From: Occultella kanbiaonis
Lineage (GTDB): Bacteria; Actinomycetota; Actinomycetes; Actinomycetales; Beutenbergiaceae
Assembly: GCF_009708215.1 (NCBI RefSeq)
Contig: NZ_CP046175.1
Span: 434,001 to 498,000, forward strand
Direction of reading: 5' to 3'
DNA length: 64,000 bases
In this document: positions 7,907 through 16,981 of the stretch, piece by piece
Position numbering within the stretch: position 1 is the first letter of the stretch
Layout of the letters: each line of letters starts with the position of its first letter
Program-made: the position numbers and the translations under genes
Notes under the pieces: generated by a model
Database searches by the model: none
Seen by the model: the letters and a program-made list of their open reading frames with translations, nothing else
What the model was told of the DNA's origin: nothing

Positions 7907-8882
7907 GAGGCGCGCGGCACCGGTCGCCGCGGCGCCCAGCAAGCCGGTCGGTGCCACGCACCGGCGTCCGGGGCTGCCCTGGTGGCGCCGGCTGAGCCGG
8001 GACCGCATGCTGGTGCTGTTCGCGTTGCCCGGGATGCTGGCGGTGCTGTTGTTCCAGTACGTGCCGCTGCTCGGCAACGTCATCGCCTTCAAGGCCTACC
8101 AGCCGTTCCTCGGCATCGGCGAGAGCCCATGGGTGGGTCTGGAGAACTTCCGGATCATCTTCAACGGCGACCCCGCGTTCCTGGCCGCGCTGCGCAACAC
8201 CCTGATCCTCACCGGACTCCAGGCACTGCTGGTGTTCCCTGCACCCATCGTGCTCGCGCTCCTGCTGAACAGCCTGTTCTCGGACCGGATCAAGCGGCTC
8301 GTGCAGAACGTCCTGTACCTGCCGCACTTCCTGTCATGGGTGATCGTGGTCGCGGTCTTCCAGCAGATGCTCGGGGGCAGCGGACTGCTGAACAACTTCC
8401 TGCGCACGCATGACATGGCCGCCCTGGAGATCATCGGAAACCCGGACGTGTTCCACCTGCTGCTGACCGCCCAGATCATCTGGAAGGACACCGGCTGGGC
8501 CACGATCATCTTCCTTGCGGCGCTCTCCACGGTCGATCCCCAGCTCTACGAGGCCGCGGCCGTTGACGGCGCGGGCCGGCTACGGCAGATGTGGCACATC
8601 ACGCTGCCCGCCCTCAAGGGCGTGATCATCCTGCTGTTCATCCTGCGCCTCGGCGACTCGCTCTCGGTCGGCTTCGAGCAGATCATCCTGCAGCAGGCCG
8701 CCGTCGGGCGCGGCGTCAGCGAGGTCCTCGACACGTACGTCTACAACAACGGAATCGTCGGTGGGCAATGGGGCGTCTCGGCCGCCGTGGGGCTGGTCAA
8801 GGGCGTGGTCGGGGTGATCCTCGTGCTCGGCGCGAACAAGGTCGCCCACATCTTCGGAGAACAGGGGGTCTACAAGTCATGA
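7887..8882 (+). CDS. ABC importer permease, LplB/UgpA type
   Basis: 331 residues from the ATG at 7887, directly behind GGAGGAGG. Six membrane helices are expected, the first around 45-65. The cytoplasmic EAA loop is seen in 'EAAAVDGAGRLRQMWHITLP', the site that docks the ATPase. It matches the LplB branch that pairs with large LplA-like binding proteins. The gene starts inside the end of the binding-protein gene and its stop overlaps the next start as ATGA, so all three are coupled. No ATPase gene is in the locus. Confidence 0.93.
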   Translation: MPQSTAERRAAPVAAAPSKPVGATHRRPGLPWWRRLSRDRMLVLFALPGMLAVLLFQYVPLLGNVIAFKAYQPFLGIGESPWVGLENFRIIFNGDPAFLAALRNTLILTGLQALLVFPAPIVLALLLNSLFSDRIKRLVQNVLYLPHFLSWVIVVAVFQQMLGGSGLLNNFLRTHDMAALEIIGNPDVFHLLLTAQIIWKDTGWATIIFLAALSTVDPQLYEAAAVDGAGRLRQMWHITLPALKGVIILLFILRLGDSLSVGFEQIILQQAAVGRGVSEVLDTYVYNNGIVGGQWGVSAAVGLVKGVVGVILVLGANKVAHIFGEQGVYKS

Positions 8883-9835
8883 GCGCGACCCGGACCGTTG
8901 AACGTCCGCCGAACCCGCCCGTGACACCGCCCACCCGGCAGCGACGGGGCAGGCGGCTCGTCCTCGGCACCCCACTGCCACCGTGGTACGTGCAGGTGGC
9001 CAAGGCACTGGTGCTCGGCATCTTCTGCGCCCTGGTGATCGCGCCGTTCGTGGCGATCATCTCCACGTCCATCGCTCCCCGCGACCAGATCTCGAGGGCC
9101 GGCGGGCTGGTGCTCTGGCCGGACGCGGTGAACCTCGACGCCTACCGTTCGATCCTCTCCGGCGGCGTCGTGACCCAGGCGGCGCTGATCAGCGTCGGCG
9201 TCACGGTGGTGGGCACCGCGCTGAGCCTGTTCACCTCATGCCTGCTCGCGTACGGGCTGTCCCGGCCCGGCTCCTTCGCCAGCCGGCCGATGCTGCTCAT
9301 CATCCTGTTCTCGATGCTGTTCTCGGCAGGCATCATCCCCACCTACCTACTGGTACGGGGCGTCGGCCTGATCGACACCCTGTGGGCGTTGATCCTGCCG
9401 ACCATGATCAGCGGCTTCAACGTGGTGGTGCTGCGCTCGTTCTTCATGAACATCCCAGATGAACTGCTCGAGAGCGCCCGGATCGACGGCGCCGGCGAGT
9501 GGCGGATCTTCTCTGGGATCGTGATCCCCCTCTCGAAGGCGGTGCTGGCGGTGATCGGCCTGTTCTACGCGGTGAGCTACTGGAACGCGTACTTCAACGC
9601 CCTCATCTACCTCAACGACTCCGGGCTCTGGCCGCTGCAACTCGTGCTGCGTACGTACGTGATCAACGAGACGGCGCTGTCCAACACCGACCTCAGCGTC
9701 GCCGAGAACCTGCCCGCCCAACCGTCGCTGCAGATGGCGATCCTCGTCGTCTCGCTGGTCCCGATCCTGATCGTCTATCCGTTCCTGCAGCGTCACTTCG
9801 CCAAGGGGATGATGATCGGTGCCGTCAAGGGCTGA
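8879..9835 (+). CDS. ABC importer permease, LplC/UgpE type
   Basis: 318 residues from the ATG in the ATGA overlap with the preceding permease. The N-terminal 40 residues are Pro/Arg-rich and cytoplasmic; six hydrophobic helices follow. The EAA loop reads 'ESARIDGAGEWRIF' and the tail 'RHFAKGMMIGAVKG' is characteristic of the LplC branch. It forms the transmembrane channel with the previous gene product. The next gene, a sialidase, starts 55 bases downstream with its own ribosome site and is probably in the same transcript. Confidence 0.93.
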   Translation: MSATRTVERPPNPPVTPPTRQRRGRRLVLGTPLPPWYVQVAKALVLGIFCALVIAPFVAIISTSIAPRDQISRAGGLVLWPDAVNLDAYRSILSGGVVTQAALISVGVTVVGTALSLFTSCLLAYGLSRPGSFASRPMLLIILFSMLFSAGIIPTYLLVRGVGLIDTLWALILPTMISGFNVVVLRSFFMNIPDELLESARIDGAGEWRIFSGIVIPLSKAVLAVIGLFYAVSYWNAYFNALIYLNDSGLWPLQLVLRTYVINETALSNTDLSVAENLPAQPSLQMAILVVSLVPILIVYPFLQRHFAKGMMIGAVKG

Positions 9836-9890
9836 CTCCCGCGCGACCCGCCATCACCACAAACCGCTACCCAGTCCCAGGAGTCTTCAG

Positions 9891-10994
9891 ATGCCACCAC
9901 CGATCACGGTCTTCGAGCGCGACACCCACGGCTACCAGTGCTTCCGCATCCCAGCCCTGGTCCGAACCCCGGTGGGCACCCTGCTCGCGTTCGCCGAGGG
10001 CCGGATGCCCGCGGTTCACACCGACGCCTGGTGCCACGACGCCGCGCCGATCGACCTGGTGCTGCGCCGTTCCACCGACGGCGGTGCCACCTGGGGGCCG
10101 CTGCAGGTCCTGCTGCGCGGCGCCGGCCAGGACGACTCCGGACTCACCGGTCCGGGCGGTCAGGCCACCCGAGGCAACCCGGCGCCGGTGGTCGTCACCC
10201 GGGGACCGCACGCCGGCCGGGTTGCTCTGCTCAGTTGCCACAACCCGGCCGGGGTGCGCACGCGCACCCCGTTCGCCCAGGTGAGCGACGACGACGGCCG
10301 CACCTTCTCGCCGGCCCGGAACCTCTCCCACCTCATGCCCGACGGCGTCGGTTGGTTCGCGACGGGCCCGCAACATGGTCTGGAGCTCGGTGAGGGCCCG
10401 CGTGCCGGCCGATTGGTGGTGGGCATCAACTACGACGTGGACGGTGCCCGTTACGGCGGGCTCCTCTGCAGCGACGATGCCGGACAGACGTGGTTCCGCG
10501 GCGCCACCGTCACCGGCGCGGACCCCGGCGACATCCCGCAGGAGCTCGGCCTCGTGGAGACGTCGGGCGGGCGCCTGCACGCGTTCGCCCGGCAGAACTC
10601 CTACGCGCCGCTCACCCGGCAGCACGCCGTCTCCACCGATGGCGGCGACAGCTTCGAGGCGCCGTTCGTCGGTGTCCCCGACCTGATCACCACGCCGAGG
10701 ATCCAGGGCTCTGTGGTGCGCGTCGCCCCCGCGGGCGCGCCGGCGCCACCCGGGACCACGGTGTTGTTCAGCTCGCCGTCGGACCCGGACACGCGCCGCA
10801 CCATGACGATCTGGCGTAGCGACGACGATGCCGCGACCTGGTCAGAGGTGGGACCGCTCAGCGATGACCGTGCCGGCTACTCGGATCTGGCCGTGCTGGC
10901 GCCGAGCGTCGTGGGGATCCTGTACGAGACCGGCGCCTATCCGGACGGCGACGCCCGTGACACGATCCGGTTCGCGACGCTCGCGACGCCGTAG
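9891..10994 (+). CDS. Second cytoplasmic exo-alpha-sialidase (BNR/Asp-box, GH33-like)
   Basis: 367 residues from the ATG at 9891 behind CAGGAG. FRIP is at 18-21, Asp-boxes at about 61-68 (STDGGATW), 132-139, 194-201, 248-255 and a decayed one at 310-317. 'AGYSDLAVL' at 328-336 carries the catalytic Tyr, and 'QELGLVE' and 'FARQNS' carry the acid and Arg expected in the site. Like the divergent copy it starts right before the first blade and has no signal peptide, so it also appears cytoplasmic. The two enzymes share motifs and length but are clearly diverged, which suggests different linkages or different nonulosonic acids rather than a recent duplication. It ends 10 bases from a convergent gene. 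Confidence 0.85.
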   Translation: MPPPITVFERDTHGYQCFRIPALVRTPVGTLLAFAEGRMPAVHTDAWCHDAAPIDLVLRRSTDGGATWGPLQVLLRGAGQDDSGLTGPGGQATRGNPAPVVVTRGPHAGRVALLSCHNPAGVRTRTPFAQVSDDDGRTFSPARNLSHLMPDGVGWFATGPQHGLELGEGPRAGRLVVGINYDVDGARYGGLLCSDDAGQTWFRGATVTGADPGDIPQELGLVETSGGRLHAFARQNSYAPLTRQHAVSTDGGDSFEAPFVGVPDLITTPRIQGSVVRVAPAGAPAPPGTTVLFSSPSDPDTRRTMTIWRSDDDAATWSEVGPLSDDRAGYSDLAVLAPSVVGILYETGAYPDGDARDTIRFATLATP

Positions 10995-11004
10995 TGACAG
11001 CCGG

Positions 11005-12042
11005 CTAACGTGGCCGCGGCCCCGTCGTGGGCGCCCGATACTGCGCGTGGATGTCGCCGTCGACCAGGCGCCAGCAGAAGTCGTTCATCTCCGCCGCGGC
11101 GGGAGCGTGCCGGGCGAGGATGCTGGCCACGGCCGCCGGCACGTCCGGCGGGATGTCGCCGTTCGCGCACCGGCGCACGTAGGCGTTGCGTGCGGCGGGA
11201 CCACCGCTGAACTCGGCCGGCCCCGGCACCCCACACACCGTGGTGACCAGCCAGTTCACCAGCCGCATCGCCGCGTAGTCGGCATCGTGGTCGACGTTGT
11301 GAGCGACGAAGGCGCGCTCGGCGTCGGACAGGTCGAACCGGGGCGAGGTGGCCAGCCCGAGATCGACGAGGTAGATCCGATCGCCGTCGGCCCGCATGTT
11401 GCCGAAGTGTCCATCCATGTGCAGCACCTCGCGGCTACGCAGGAACGCGACGGCCTCGAAGAGCTGTTGCTCGACCGTCTCGGCGTTGCCCACCGGATCG
11501 TTCAGCAGGTCTGCCAGCTGGTCGGGGAGGTACTCGAGGAAGAGCACGAGGCTGGAGCTCGCGCCGGCCAGTTCCTCGAACCGGGTCCGCACCGCCGGAT
11601 CGCCCCCGAACTGGGCGACGACCGCCTCGATGTCCAGGTGCTCGGACGCGACCGGTGGGCGGCCCGGGAGCACCCGCCAGTGATGCAGCAGGGCGAAGGA
11701 CTCGGACTCACCGCCGAGGACGCCCTCCGTGACTGTGATGTTCGCGGCCAGCTCGCGCCACGCGCCGAAGCCCGGGCCGGCGAGGCGGTGCATGCCGTAC
11801 TGGCAGGAGGTCGGCAGGTCGAAAAGGTTCGCCGTGCTGTGCGGATGCGCCAGTTCACGGTCGGTGATCGGAATGCGCTTGGCGAACACGGTGATGCCGT
11901 CGACGTCGATCAGCGACGCGTCACCGCCCACGCCCACGGCGCTGGTGGCCGCGGCCTGCAGGAGCGCCGTCAGTTCGTCGTCGTCGCGGGCGGTGAGCGA
12001 CGCCGACACGTGGTCGTGACGGACACGTCGGGTGCTGAGCAT
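11005..12042 (-). CDS. Protein-kinase-fold protein of unknown function
   Basis: 345 residues from the ATG at 12042 (a GTG codon lies directly before it). The middle holds recognisable kinase motifs: a Lys in 'VFAKRIPIT' (about 52), the catalytic loop 'LHMDGHFGNMR' (about 208-218) with Asp and Asn, and 'YLVDLGLA' as the metal-binding DFG equivalent. The ends do not resemble Hanks-type kinases, and there is no transmembrane or sensor part, so it is an atypical soluble kinase or phosphotransferase. It is transcribed alone, head to head with another kinase-fold gene 226 bases away. Substrate unknown. Confidence 0.6.
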   Translation of the reverse strand: MLSTRRVRHDHVSASLTARDDDELTALLQAAATSAVGVGGDASLIDVDGITVFAKRIPITDRELAHPHSTANLFDLPTSCQYGMHRLAGPGFGAWRELAANITVTEGVLGGESESFALLHHWRVLPGRPPVASEHLDIEAVVAQFGGDPAVRTRFEELAGASSSLVLFLEYLPDQLADLLNDPVGNAETVEQQLFEAVAFLRSREVLHMDGHFGNMRADGDRIYLVDLGLATSPRFDLSDAERAFVAHNVDHDADYAAMRLVNWLVTTVCGVPGPAEFSGGPAARNAYVRRCANGDIPPDVPAAVASILARHAPAAAEMNDFCWRLVDGDIHAQYRAPTTGPRPR

Positions 12043-12268
12043 CACGCCATTCTGCCCGCCGTCGAGGATCCGGCCGCCTGTTGACAGGCGTGAGGAACGC
12101 GAGCAGCATCAGGGACAGGCGTCGACCAGCGCCCAGCCCGTGAGGACTCGTCCCAGCCGATCCTCATCCGGGCGAAGGGGATCTCTGCCCTCAGGGTCGG
12201 TCCGGTCGAGTCGAGCCTGTTTCGAGTGCCGTGCAGCTGGGGCGAAGGCACGTCGAGGAGGGCTTGTC

Positions 12269-13426
12269 ATGACGAAGAGCGGGAGTTTCAAGCGCGCGGT
12301 TCGCGACCACGCACGTAGGACCGGGCAGCGCTACACCCAGGCGCGGGCAGACCTGGAGGACATCAGTCGGCCGTTCGCCGACACGCGGCCCTTCGACCCG
12401 GACGCGCTCACGGTCCACCTGGAGTCGAAATACGGGATCCGCGTCACCTCGATGCTGCCGATCGACGACGACCCACGGACGCGGCCGCGGGGTTCGTGGC
12501 CCGGCCACTATCCCTCGACGTTGCTCGTCGAGCGCGAGCAGGGCACGCCATGGATCGCCCGGGTCTTCTCGTCGCCGGCCGACCGGGTCAGCCGCGTGCA
12601 GGAGGACGCCGAGATCCTCGGCTTCCTCGCGGATCACGGTTTTCCCGCCGAGCGGCCCGCGGTCGACGACGCCGTCACGGTGTTCGACGGCAGCGGGGTG
12701 CTGCTGACCGAGCTCATCGCCGGCGGGCGACCGACCGATGCCCACGGTCGAGTGACCTCGCCAGAAGTGCTGCACGAGCTTGCGAGCCTGCTGGGCCGCT
12801 TGCACAGCCTGCCCCCGGTGGGCGGCGCAGCTGCCCGCGACGGCGGCTCGGAGGAACACGACGGCGGCTTCCACGTCGGACGGCCTCGGCAGGACCTCGT
12901 CGCTGCGATGCGGTTCCTGGTGAGCGTCGAGGACCGGGTCGCGCCGGCCGGGAGGGAGACGTTCGAGCGGCTCCGTGACGACGTCGAGTCCGCGGACGAC
13001 GCCGAGGGCCTGCCCGAAGCCTTCACGCACGGCAACTTCCACGCGTGGGCTGCCGTCGGTGTGCCCGGCGAGCTCAGCATCGTCGGGTGGGCGGGGTCCG
13101 GTCGTGGTCCGAGACTGCCGGCGCTGGCGTGGCTGCTGCGCACGGCATCGGAAGGTCGACCCGAGTTCGTCGATGCCGTGATGCACGGCTACCGCGAGCA
13201 CGTCTCATTGACCGACGAGGAGGTCGGCCGGCTGCCCGCGGTGCTCAACATCCGACCGCTGTGGTTGGCGTGCCTGGAGTACCGGGAGGCGGTGCGTGCC
13301 GGGCAGACGCCGCTGTTGGACGACGACGGAGGCTACGGCTTCCACCGTCCGGAACGATCCGAGCACCTGGCAGCGCAAGCGGTCGCGGCACTCAGCGACC
13401 CGCCGCACCGGTCAACCGAGCCCTGA
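12269..13426 (+). CDS. Phosphotransferase (APH)-like protein with degenerate catalytic loop
   Basis: 385 residues from the ATG at 12269 behind GAGGAGG. The N-terminal helix 'FKRAVRDHARRTGQRYTQAR' is a basic segment common in actinobacterial proteins, followed by a two-lobed aminoglycoside-phosphotransferase-like fold. The expected HGD catalytic motif reads HGNFHAW (Asp replaced by Asn) and the following metal-binding Asp position reads IVGWAGSG, so both key acids appear lost. It may be a pseudo-enzyme or bind a ligand without transferring phosphate. Its last 15 bases overlap the convergent ABC transporter gene. The 226-base gap to the left holds no visible gene or strong promoter. Confidence 0.65.
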   Translation: MTKSGSFKRAVRDHARRTGQRYTQARADLEDISRPFADTRPFDPDALTVHLESKYGIRVTSMLPIDDDPRTRPRGSWPGHYPSTLLVEREQGTPWIARVFSSPADRVSRVQEDAEILGFLADHGFPAERPAVDDAVTVFDGSGVLLTELIAGGRPTDAHGRVTSPEVLHELASLLGRLHSLPPVGGAAARDGGSEEHDGGFHVGRPRQDLVAAMRFLVSVEDRVAPAGRETFERLRDDVESADDAEGLPEAFTHGNFHAWAAVGVPGELSIVGWAGSGRGPRLPALAWLLRTASEGRPEFVDAVMHGYREHVSLTDEEVGRLPAVLNIRPLWLACLEYREAVRAGQTPLLDDDGGYGFHRPERSEHLAAQAVAALSDPPHRSTEP

Positions 13427-15160
13427 CGGACGGCCCGTCCACGCGCGCCATAGCGAGGCGTACGCGCCGTCGGCCGCGGAGAGCTCGTCATGGGTGCCGA
13501 GCTCGGTGATGCGGCCGGCGTCCATCACGGCGATGCGGTCGGCGTCGCGAGCCGTGTGGAGCCGGTGTGCCACGGCGATCACCGTCCGCCCCTGGGCGGT
13601 GGCAGCCAGCGCCCGTTCGGTGTGACGCGCCGCGCGGGGATCGAGGAGGGCGGTGGCCTCGTCCAGAACGATGGTGTGAGGGTCGGCGAGAAGCACGCGG
13701 GCGAGAGCGACGTGCTGGGCCTGCGCACCGCTGAGCTCGTGGCTGCCCAGGTCGGCGTCGAGCGTCTCCGGGAGCTCGTCCACCCAGTCCGCGCCGACGG
13801 CGTGGAGCGCGGCGATCAGCTCGTCGTCGCCGGCGTCCGGGGCCGCGATCGTGAGGTTGTCGCGCAGGGAGTCGGCGAAGACATGGTGCTCCTGCGTGAG
13901 GAGCACGACATGGTTGCGGAGCTCCTCGGGTGGGAGGTCCGCGGTCTCGACGCCGCCGACGGTGACCGCCCCCCGGCGCGGTCGGTCGATCCCGGCGATG
14001 AGGCGCCCAAGGGTGGTCTTGCCGGCCCCGGACGTGCCCACGATCGCGAGATGCTCACCTGCCTGCACGTCCAGGCTCACGCCCTCGAGCACGTCGCCGG
14101 TCTCGCCGTAGGCGTAGTAGACGTCGGTGATCACGATGCGCTCGTCGACCGGTGACGGCGCGCTCGGTGCGGGGGACCGCTCACTCTCGGCGCCGAGACC
14201 TTCGACGCGCGCGAACGAGGCCAGGCTGCTCTGCAGCGTCTCGACCCAGATCATGATCGTGTCGACAGGTCCGCTCAGCTGGCGCAGGTAGAGGGTGGCG
14301 GCGACCACGGCGCCGAGGCTGATGGCCTGATCGAGGTAGAGCAGACCACCGACGCAGAACACGGCGCCGACGGCGAGCGCCGTCGAGATGTCGATGGTCG
14401 GGAAGAGCACCGTGCGCAGTCGCAGCGTCCGGAGCTGGGCGGTGGTGGCCGTGGCAACGGTCTCCGCGGAGGCCGCCCGACGACGCTCCTGCAGCCCGAG
14501 AAGTTCGACCGTGCGAGCGCCGGCAGCCGTGGTGGCCAACGCATCGGCGACCTCAGCATGCGATGCGCTCTGGGCCAGGTAGGCCGGGCGTGCTCGCCGC
14601 AGGTACCAACGCAGCACGAGCGGGATCGCGAGCAGCGCGACCAGCGCCACCCCGCCCAGCACCGGTGCCAGCAGGAACAGCGCGGTCAGCACGATCAACC
14701 CTTGGATCAGTGCGAACAGCACCTCCGGCGCGGCATCACGGAGAACCGTTGCGACAAGTCCGGCGTCGGTGGTGGCCCGCGAGGTCAGGTCCCCGGCTCC
14801 GGCCCGCTCCACCGTGCGCGCAGGCAGCCGCATCAACCTGTCGGTCAGCTGCTCGCGCAGGCGCGCCGCCGTTCGCTCACCGAAGCGGTACCCCAGATAG
14901 CGGGCGAGGTAACCGAGAGCGAACTGCCCGACGGCGGCAAGCACCACGAGCAGGCCGAGCCGGTCGATCTCGGCGAGCCCATGCCCGGCCTGAACGCTGT
15001 TGACGATCTGCCCGACCAGCCACGGGGCGAGGAGCCCCGCCGCGGCCGCAGCACAGTTCGTACCGATGACGGCTGCGAACGTGGCGCGATCCGCGCGGAC
15101 CAGCCTTGCCGCTGCGCGCCGGACCTCGGCGGGCTTCGCGATCGGGAGAGGTGCGCTCAT
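13412..15160 (-). CDS. ABC exporter half-transporter with intact ATP site (subunit A)
   Basis: 582 residues: a type IV exporter membrane domain (six helices, 1-320), then a nucleotide-binding domain. Walker A GTSGAGKTT is at 375-383, Walker B IVLDE with the catalytic Glu at 497-501, the H-loop His at 532. The signature reads LSGAQ (476-480) instead of LSGGQ. It overlaps the upstream exporter gene by four bases (ATGA). Together they make a heterodimer in which this subunit supplies the working Walker A/B, and its altered signature faces the partner's dead site. Export of a drug, lipid or peptide is likely; the substrate is unknown. Confidence 0.9.
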   Translation of the reverse strand: MSAPLPIAKPAEVRRAAARLVRADRATFAAVIGTNCAAAAAGLLAPWLVGQIVNSVQAGHGLAEIDRLGLLVVLAAVGQFALGYLARYLGYRFGERTAARLREQLTDRLMRLPARTVERAGAGDLTSRATTDAGLVATVLRDAAPEVLFALIQGLIVLTALFLLAPVLGGVALVALLAIPLVLRWYLRRARPAYLAQSASHAEVADALATTAAGARTVELLGLQERRRAASAETVATATTAQLRTLRLRTVLFPTIDISTALAVGAVFCVGGLLYLDQAISLGAVVAATLYLRQLSGPVDTIMIWVETLQSSLASFARVEGLGAESERSPAPSAPSPVDERIVITDVYYAYGETGDVLEGVSLDVQAGEHLAIVGTSGAGKTTLGRLIAGIDRPRRGAVTVGGVETADLPPEELRNHVVLLTQEHHVFADSLRDNLTIAAPDAGDDELIAALHAVGADWVDELPETLDADLGSHELSGAQAQHVALARVLLADPHTIVLDEATALLDPRAARHTERALAATAQGRTVIAVAHRLHTARDADRIAVMDAGRITELGTHDELSAADGAYASLWRAWTGRPSGLG

Positions 15161-16899
15161 GAGGCTTCGCCTTCGTCGGGCTTGTGATGCTGGTCGGGCT
15201 TGTCCGGTTCGGTGGTCTCCCCGCGTAGGACGAGAGCCGCGTACGCGGGCTCGTCACGGATCAGGCCGGCGTGGGTGCCGCTCGCGACCAGCCGGTCGCC
15301 GGCCACGAAATGCACGTGATCGGCCTCCGCCAGCATCAGGATCGATGTCGAGGTGACCACCGTGGTGCGACCCTGACGTTCGCGGACCAGGCGCTCGACG
15401 ACGTTCGCCTCGGTGGCGGCGTCGACGGCGGACATCGGATCGACCGCCAGCAGCACCTTCGGGGTGGAGACGACCGCCCGGGCGAGCCTCAGTCGTTGCC
15501 GTTGGCCACCGGACAGGTTGCTTCCGTGGGAGTCGATCCTCGACGCCAGACCGTCCGGCAGCGCGCGCACGAGATCGTCGGCTGCGGCGACGTGCAGGGC
15601 ATGCAGCACCACGTCCTCATCGACGTCGTGAGCTCCGGCCACCACCTCGCCGGCCGTTCCCGCGAACAGCGCCGCGTCGTTGTCGGCGACCAGCAGCTGG
15701 CGACGGAGCGCGCCGGGATCCATCTCGGCCATCGGCTCACCGTTCCAGGCCCCGCCCGGACGCAGGCCGCCGAGCCGGTCGACCAGCGCCACCGCATCGG
15801 CCTGGCGGGAGGTGGCGATCACGGTGAAGGTGCCCGCTGCGACCTCGAGCCCCGTCACCGAGTCGATGAGCTCGCCGTCCCCCGGCACGGCCCTGGCCCG
15901 GACGCCGTCGCCACGCTGCAACGAGAGGAAGTCCGTCACCCGGCGGCCGGCGACCAGGGCGCGACTGAGATCGACGGCGCCCTCGATGAAGGACGACACC
16001 GGGACGACCAGGACGGCCGCGTACCCGAAGACCGCGACCAGCTCGCCGACGGAGATCTCGCCCTCGACGGTGAGTCGCGCCGCCAACCACACCACCACGG
16101 CCACGAACAGGGTCGGCACGCCCAGGGCGGTCGCCTGGATCAGGCTGGTGACCCGCCCGACCTTGTAGCCCTGACGCTGCAGCTCCTGGGACGCGTGCCG
16201 GAACCGGTCGGCGTAGACCTCCTTGCCGCCAAGACCGTTGAGCACGGTCAGACCACCGATGATGTCGACGATCCGGCCGGTCAGGGCGCCCTGCTGCGCG
16301 CGGTACTGCGCACCGACCGCCTGCAACGGGCCGAGCGCGGGCCCCAGGATCAGGGCCAGGACCGGCACCCCGCAGAGAACCACGACGGCCAGCAGCGTCG
16401 AGATCTGGAACAGCAGCACCGCGATCACCACGTAGGCGACTGCGGCTCCAACGCCGGGCCCGGTCACGGTGAGGCTGCGGCCGAGCGTCCATGCATCGAC
16501 GGTGCCGATGGCCACCACCTCTCCGGCTCGGCCTCGCCGCTGCTGGGCGGCACCGAGCCGGATCGACTGTGCTGCGAGCGTCGACACCGTCCGGAACGCG
16601 GCGTCCATGCGTACCTTCGTCATCGTCCGGTGCCGCCAGATGCCCAACCAGGCGAGCACCGCACCCGAGCCGACCAGGGCCGACGACCACGCGAACACCA
16701 CACCCCGGTCGGCGTCGGCGAGACCGTCGACGGCCCGGGAGAGCAGGTACGGCGGGAACACCAGCCCCACCATCCAGACGGTGCCGAGGAACGCCCCCAG
16801 TGCCACCCTTCGCCTCTGCTGGAGCACGAGCCACGCCAGGTATGACCACGGCCCCCGAAATGTCGGAGTCCGCTGGTCGGTGTCGGCGGAGCTCGTCAT
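15157..16899 (-). CDS. ABC exporter half-transporter with degenerate ATP site (subunit B)
   Basis: 580 residues from the ATG at 16899 (AGAGG upstream); the open frame to 17070 overlaps a divergent gene and is not family-like. The membrane domain covers about 15-320. In the ATPase domain the Walker A position reads 'IATSRQADAVAL' (361-372) with no GxxGxGK and no Lys, Walker B reads VLLAVDP (482-488) with Pro where the catalytic Glu belongs, and the H-loop His is replaced (VVTSTS). The LSGGQ signature (462-466) is intact. So it cannot hydrolyse ATP itself but can complete its partner's site. First gene of a two-gene operon. Confidence 0.88.
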   Translation of the reverse strand: MTSSADTDQRTPTFRGPWSYLAWLVLQQRRRVALGAFLGTVWMVGLVFPPYLLSRAVDGLADADRGVVFAWSSALVGSGAVLAWLGIWRHRTMTKVRMDAAFRTVSTLAAQSIRLGAAQQRRGRAGEVVAIGTVDAWTLGRSLTVTGPGVGAAVAYVVIAVLLFQISTLLAVVVLCGVPVLALILGPALGPLQAVGAQYRAQQGALTGRIVDIIGGLTVLNGLGGKEVYADRFRHASQELQRQGYKVGRVTSLIQATALGVPTLFVAVVVWLAARLTVEGEISVGELVAVFGYAAVLVVPVSSFIEGAVDLSRALVAGRRVTDFLSLQRGDGVRARAVPGDGELIDSVTGLEVAAGTFTVIATSRQADAVALVDRLGGLRPGGAWNGEPMAEMDPGALRRQLLVADNDAALFAGTAGEVVAGAHDVDEDVVLHALHVAAADDLVRALPDGLASRIDSHGSNLSGGQRQRLRLARAVVSTPKVLLAVDPMSAVDAATEANVVERLVRERQGRTTVVTSTSILMLAEADHVHFVAGDRLVASGTHAGLIRDEPAYAALVLRGETTEPDKPDQHHKPDEGEAS

Positions 16900-16981
16900 G
16901 CCTCTACCCAAGCACAAGCCCGGCGCCGAGCGGCACCCGCGCGAACCTCGTCGGTGTCGGCGGCTCGTGCCACGCTTGCGT

